This document shows, in pieces, positions 32,024-32,057 of a stretch of 32,057 bases of DNA. The stretch is from Thomasclavelia saccharogumia DSM 17460. GTDB lineage: Bacteria > Bacillota_I > Bacilli_A > Erysipelotrichales > Coprobacillaceae. Numbering within the stretch: the first letter of the stretch is position 1; each line of letters begins with the position of its first letter. Location of the stretch: NCBI RefSeq assembly GCF_000686665.1, contig NZ_JMLH01000027.1:6687-38743 (forward strand). The letters are read 5' to 3'. The notes below the pieces were generated by a model. The model was not told the origin of the DNA and ran no database searches. It saw only the letters and a program-made list of their open reading frames with translations. Made by a program: the position numbers and the translations under genes.

Positions 32024-32057
32024 ATTCTTGAGATAAGATTCTTCTCTTTTAATAGAT

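Overview
The window is a very AT-rich, low-GC Gram-positive (Firmicutes) chromosome segment. Strong GGAGG-type ribosome binding sites, RNase J, DegV, bactofilin, a YtrA-type GntR/ABC operon and Agr-like LytTR signalling all fit. The general character suggests a gut Erysipelotrichia-like bacterium (Coprobacillus/Thomasclavelia neighbourhood), but no rRNA or marker tree is available here, so that placement is inference. The genetic code looks standard, with TAA, TAG and TGA all used as stops. Most genes lie on the minus strand.

Region 1 (1-5224): the proximal part of a type III-B (Cmr) CRISPR effector operon on the minus strand, in the order Cmr1-like RAMP, HD-less Cas10/Cmr2 with an intact GGDD, Cmr3, Cmr4 with the backbone-cleaving Asp, and Cmr5. 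The operon runs off the left edge. Cmr6, Cas6, any CARF effector and the array are not in the window. The 3' end of cmr5 lies in a long imperfect palindrome.

Region 2 (5325-8850): a signalling block. A LytTR response regulator, an AgrC-like GHKL kinase and a VanZ-like membrane protein form a minus-strand operon ending in a terminator. A small exported protein is divergently transcribed behind a promoter with an AgrA/LytTR-like direct repeat. Next comes a gene-free stretch with an extended -10 promoter followed by about 220 nt of nested hairpins, a candidate minus-strand structured RNA.

Region 3 (9153-12444): a three-gene operon, ATP-grasp ligase / esterase-fold hydrolase / second ATP-grasp ligase, with its own promoter and terminator. 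It looks like an uncharacterised small-molecule or peptide pathway.

Region 4 (12482-22985): an XRE regulator whose membrane domain is separated from it by one in-frame TAG, a DUF1846 protein, a membrane-anchored MutS-like ATPase, a decayed GntR/UTRA regulator, bactofilin, an L,D-transpeptidase, a HAD phosphatase overlapping a PLP aminotransferase, a PII-like small protein and a membrane-anchored unknown protein.

Region 5 (23044-31722): thioredoxin, then a GntR (YtrA type)/ABC ATPase/two-permease operon with an inverted-repeat operator over its -35. Divergent to it are DegV, RNase J and a metallophosphoesterase-like protein that lacks several metal ligands.

Region 6 (31779-32057): a terminator, then a second promoter followed by a structured leader with competing helices and a strong terminator. 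This is a candidate riboswitch or attenuator for a gene beyond the right edge.
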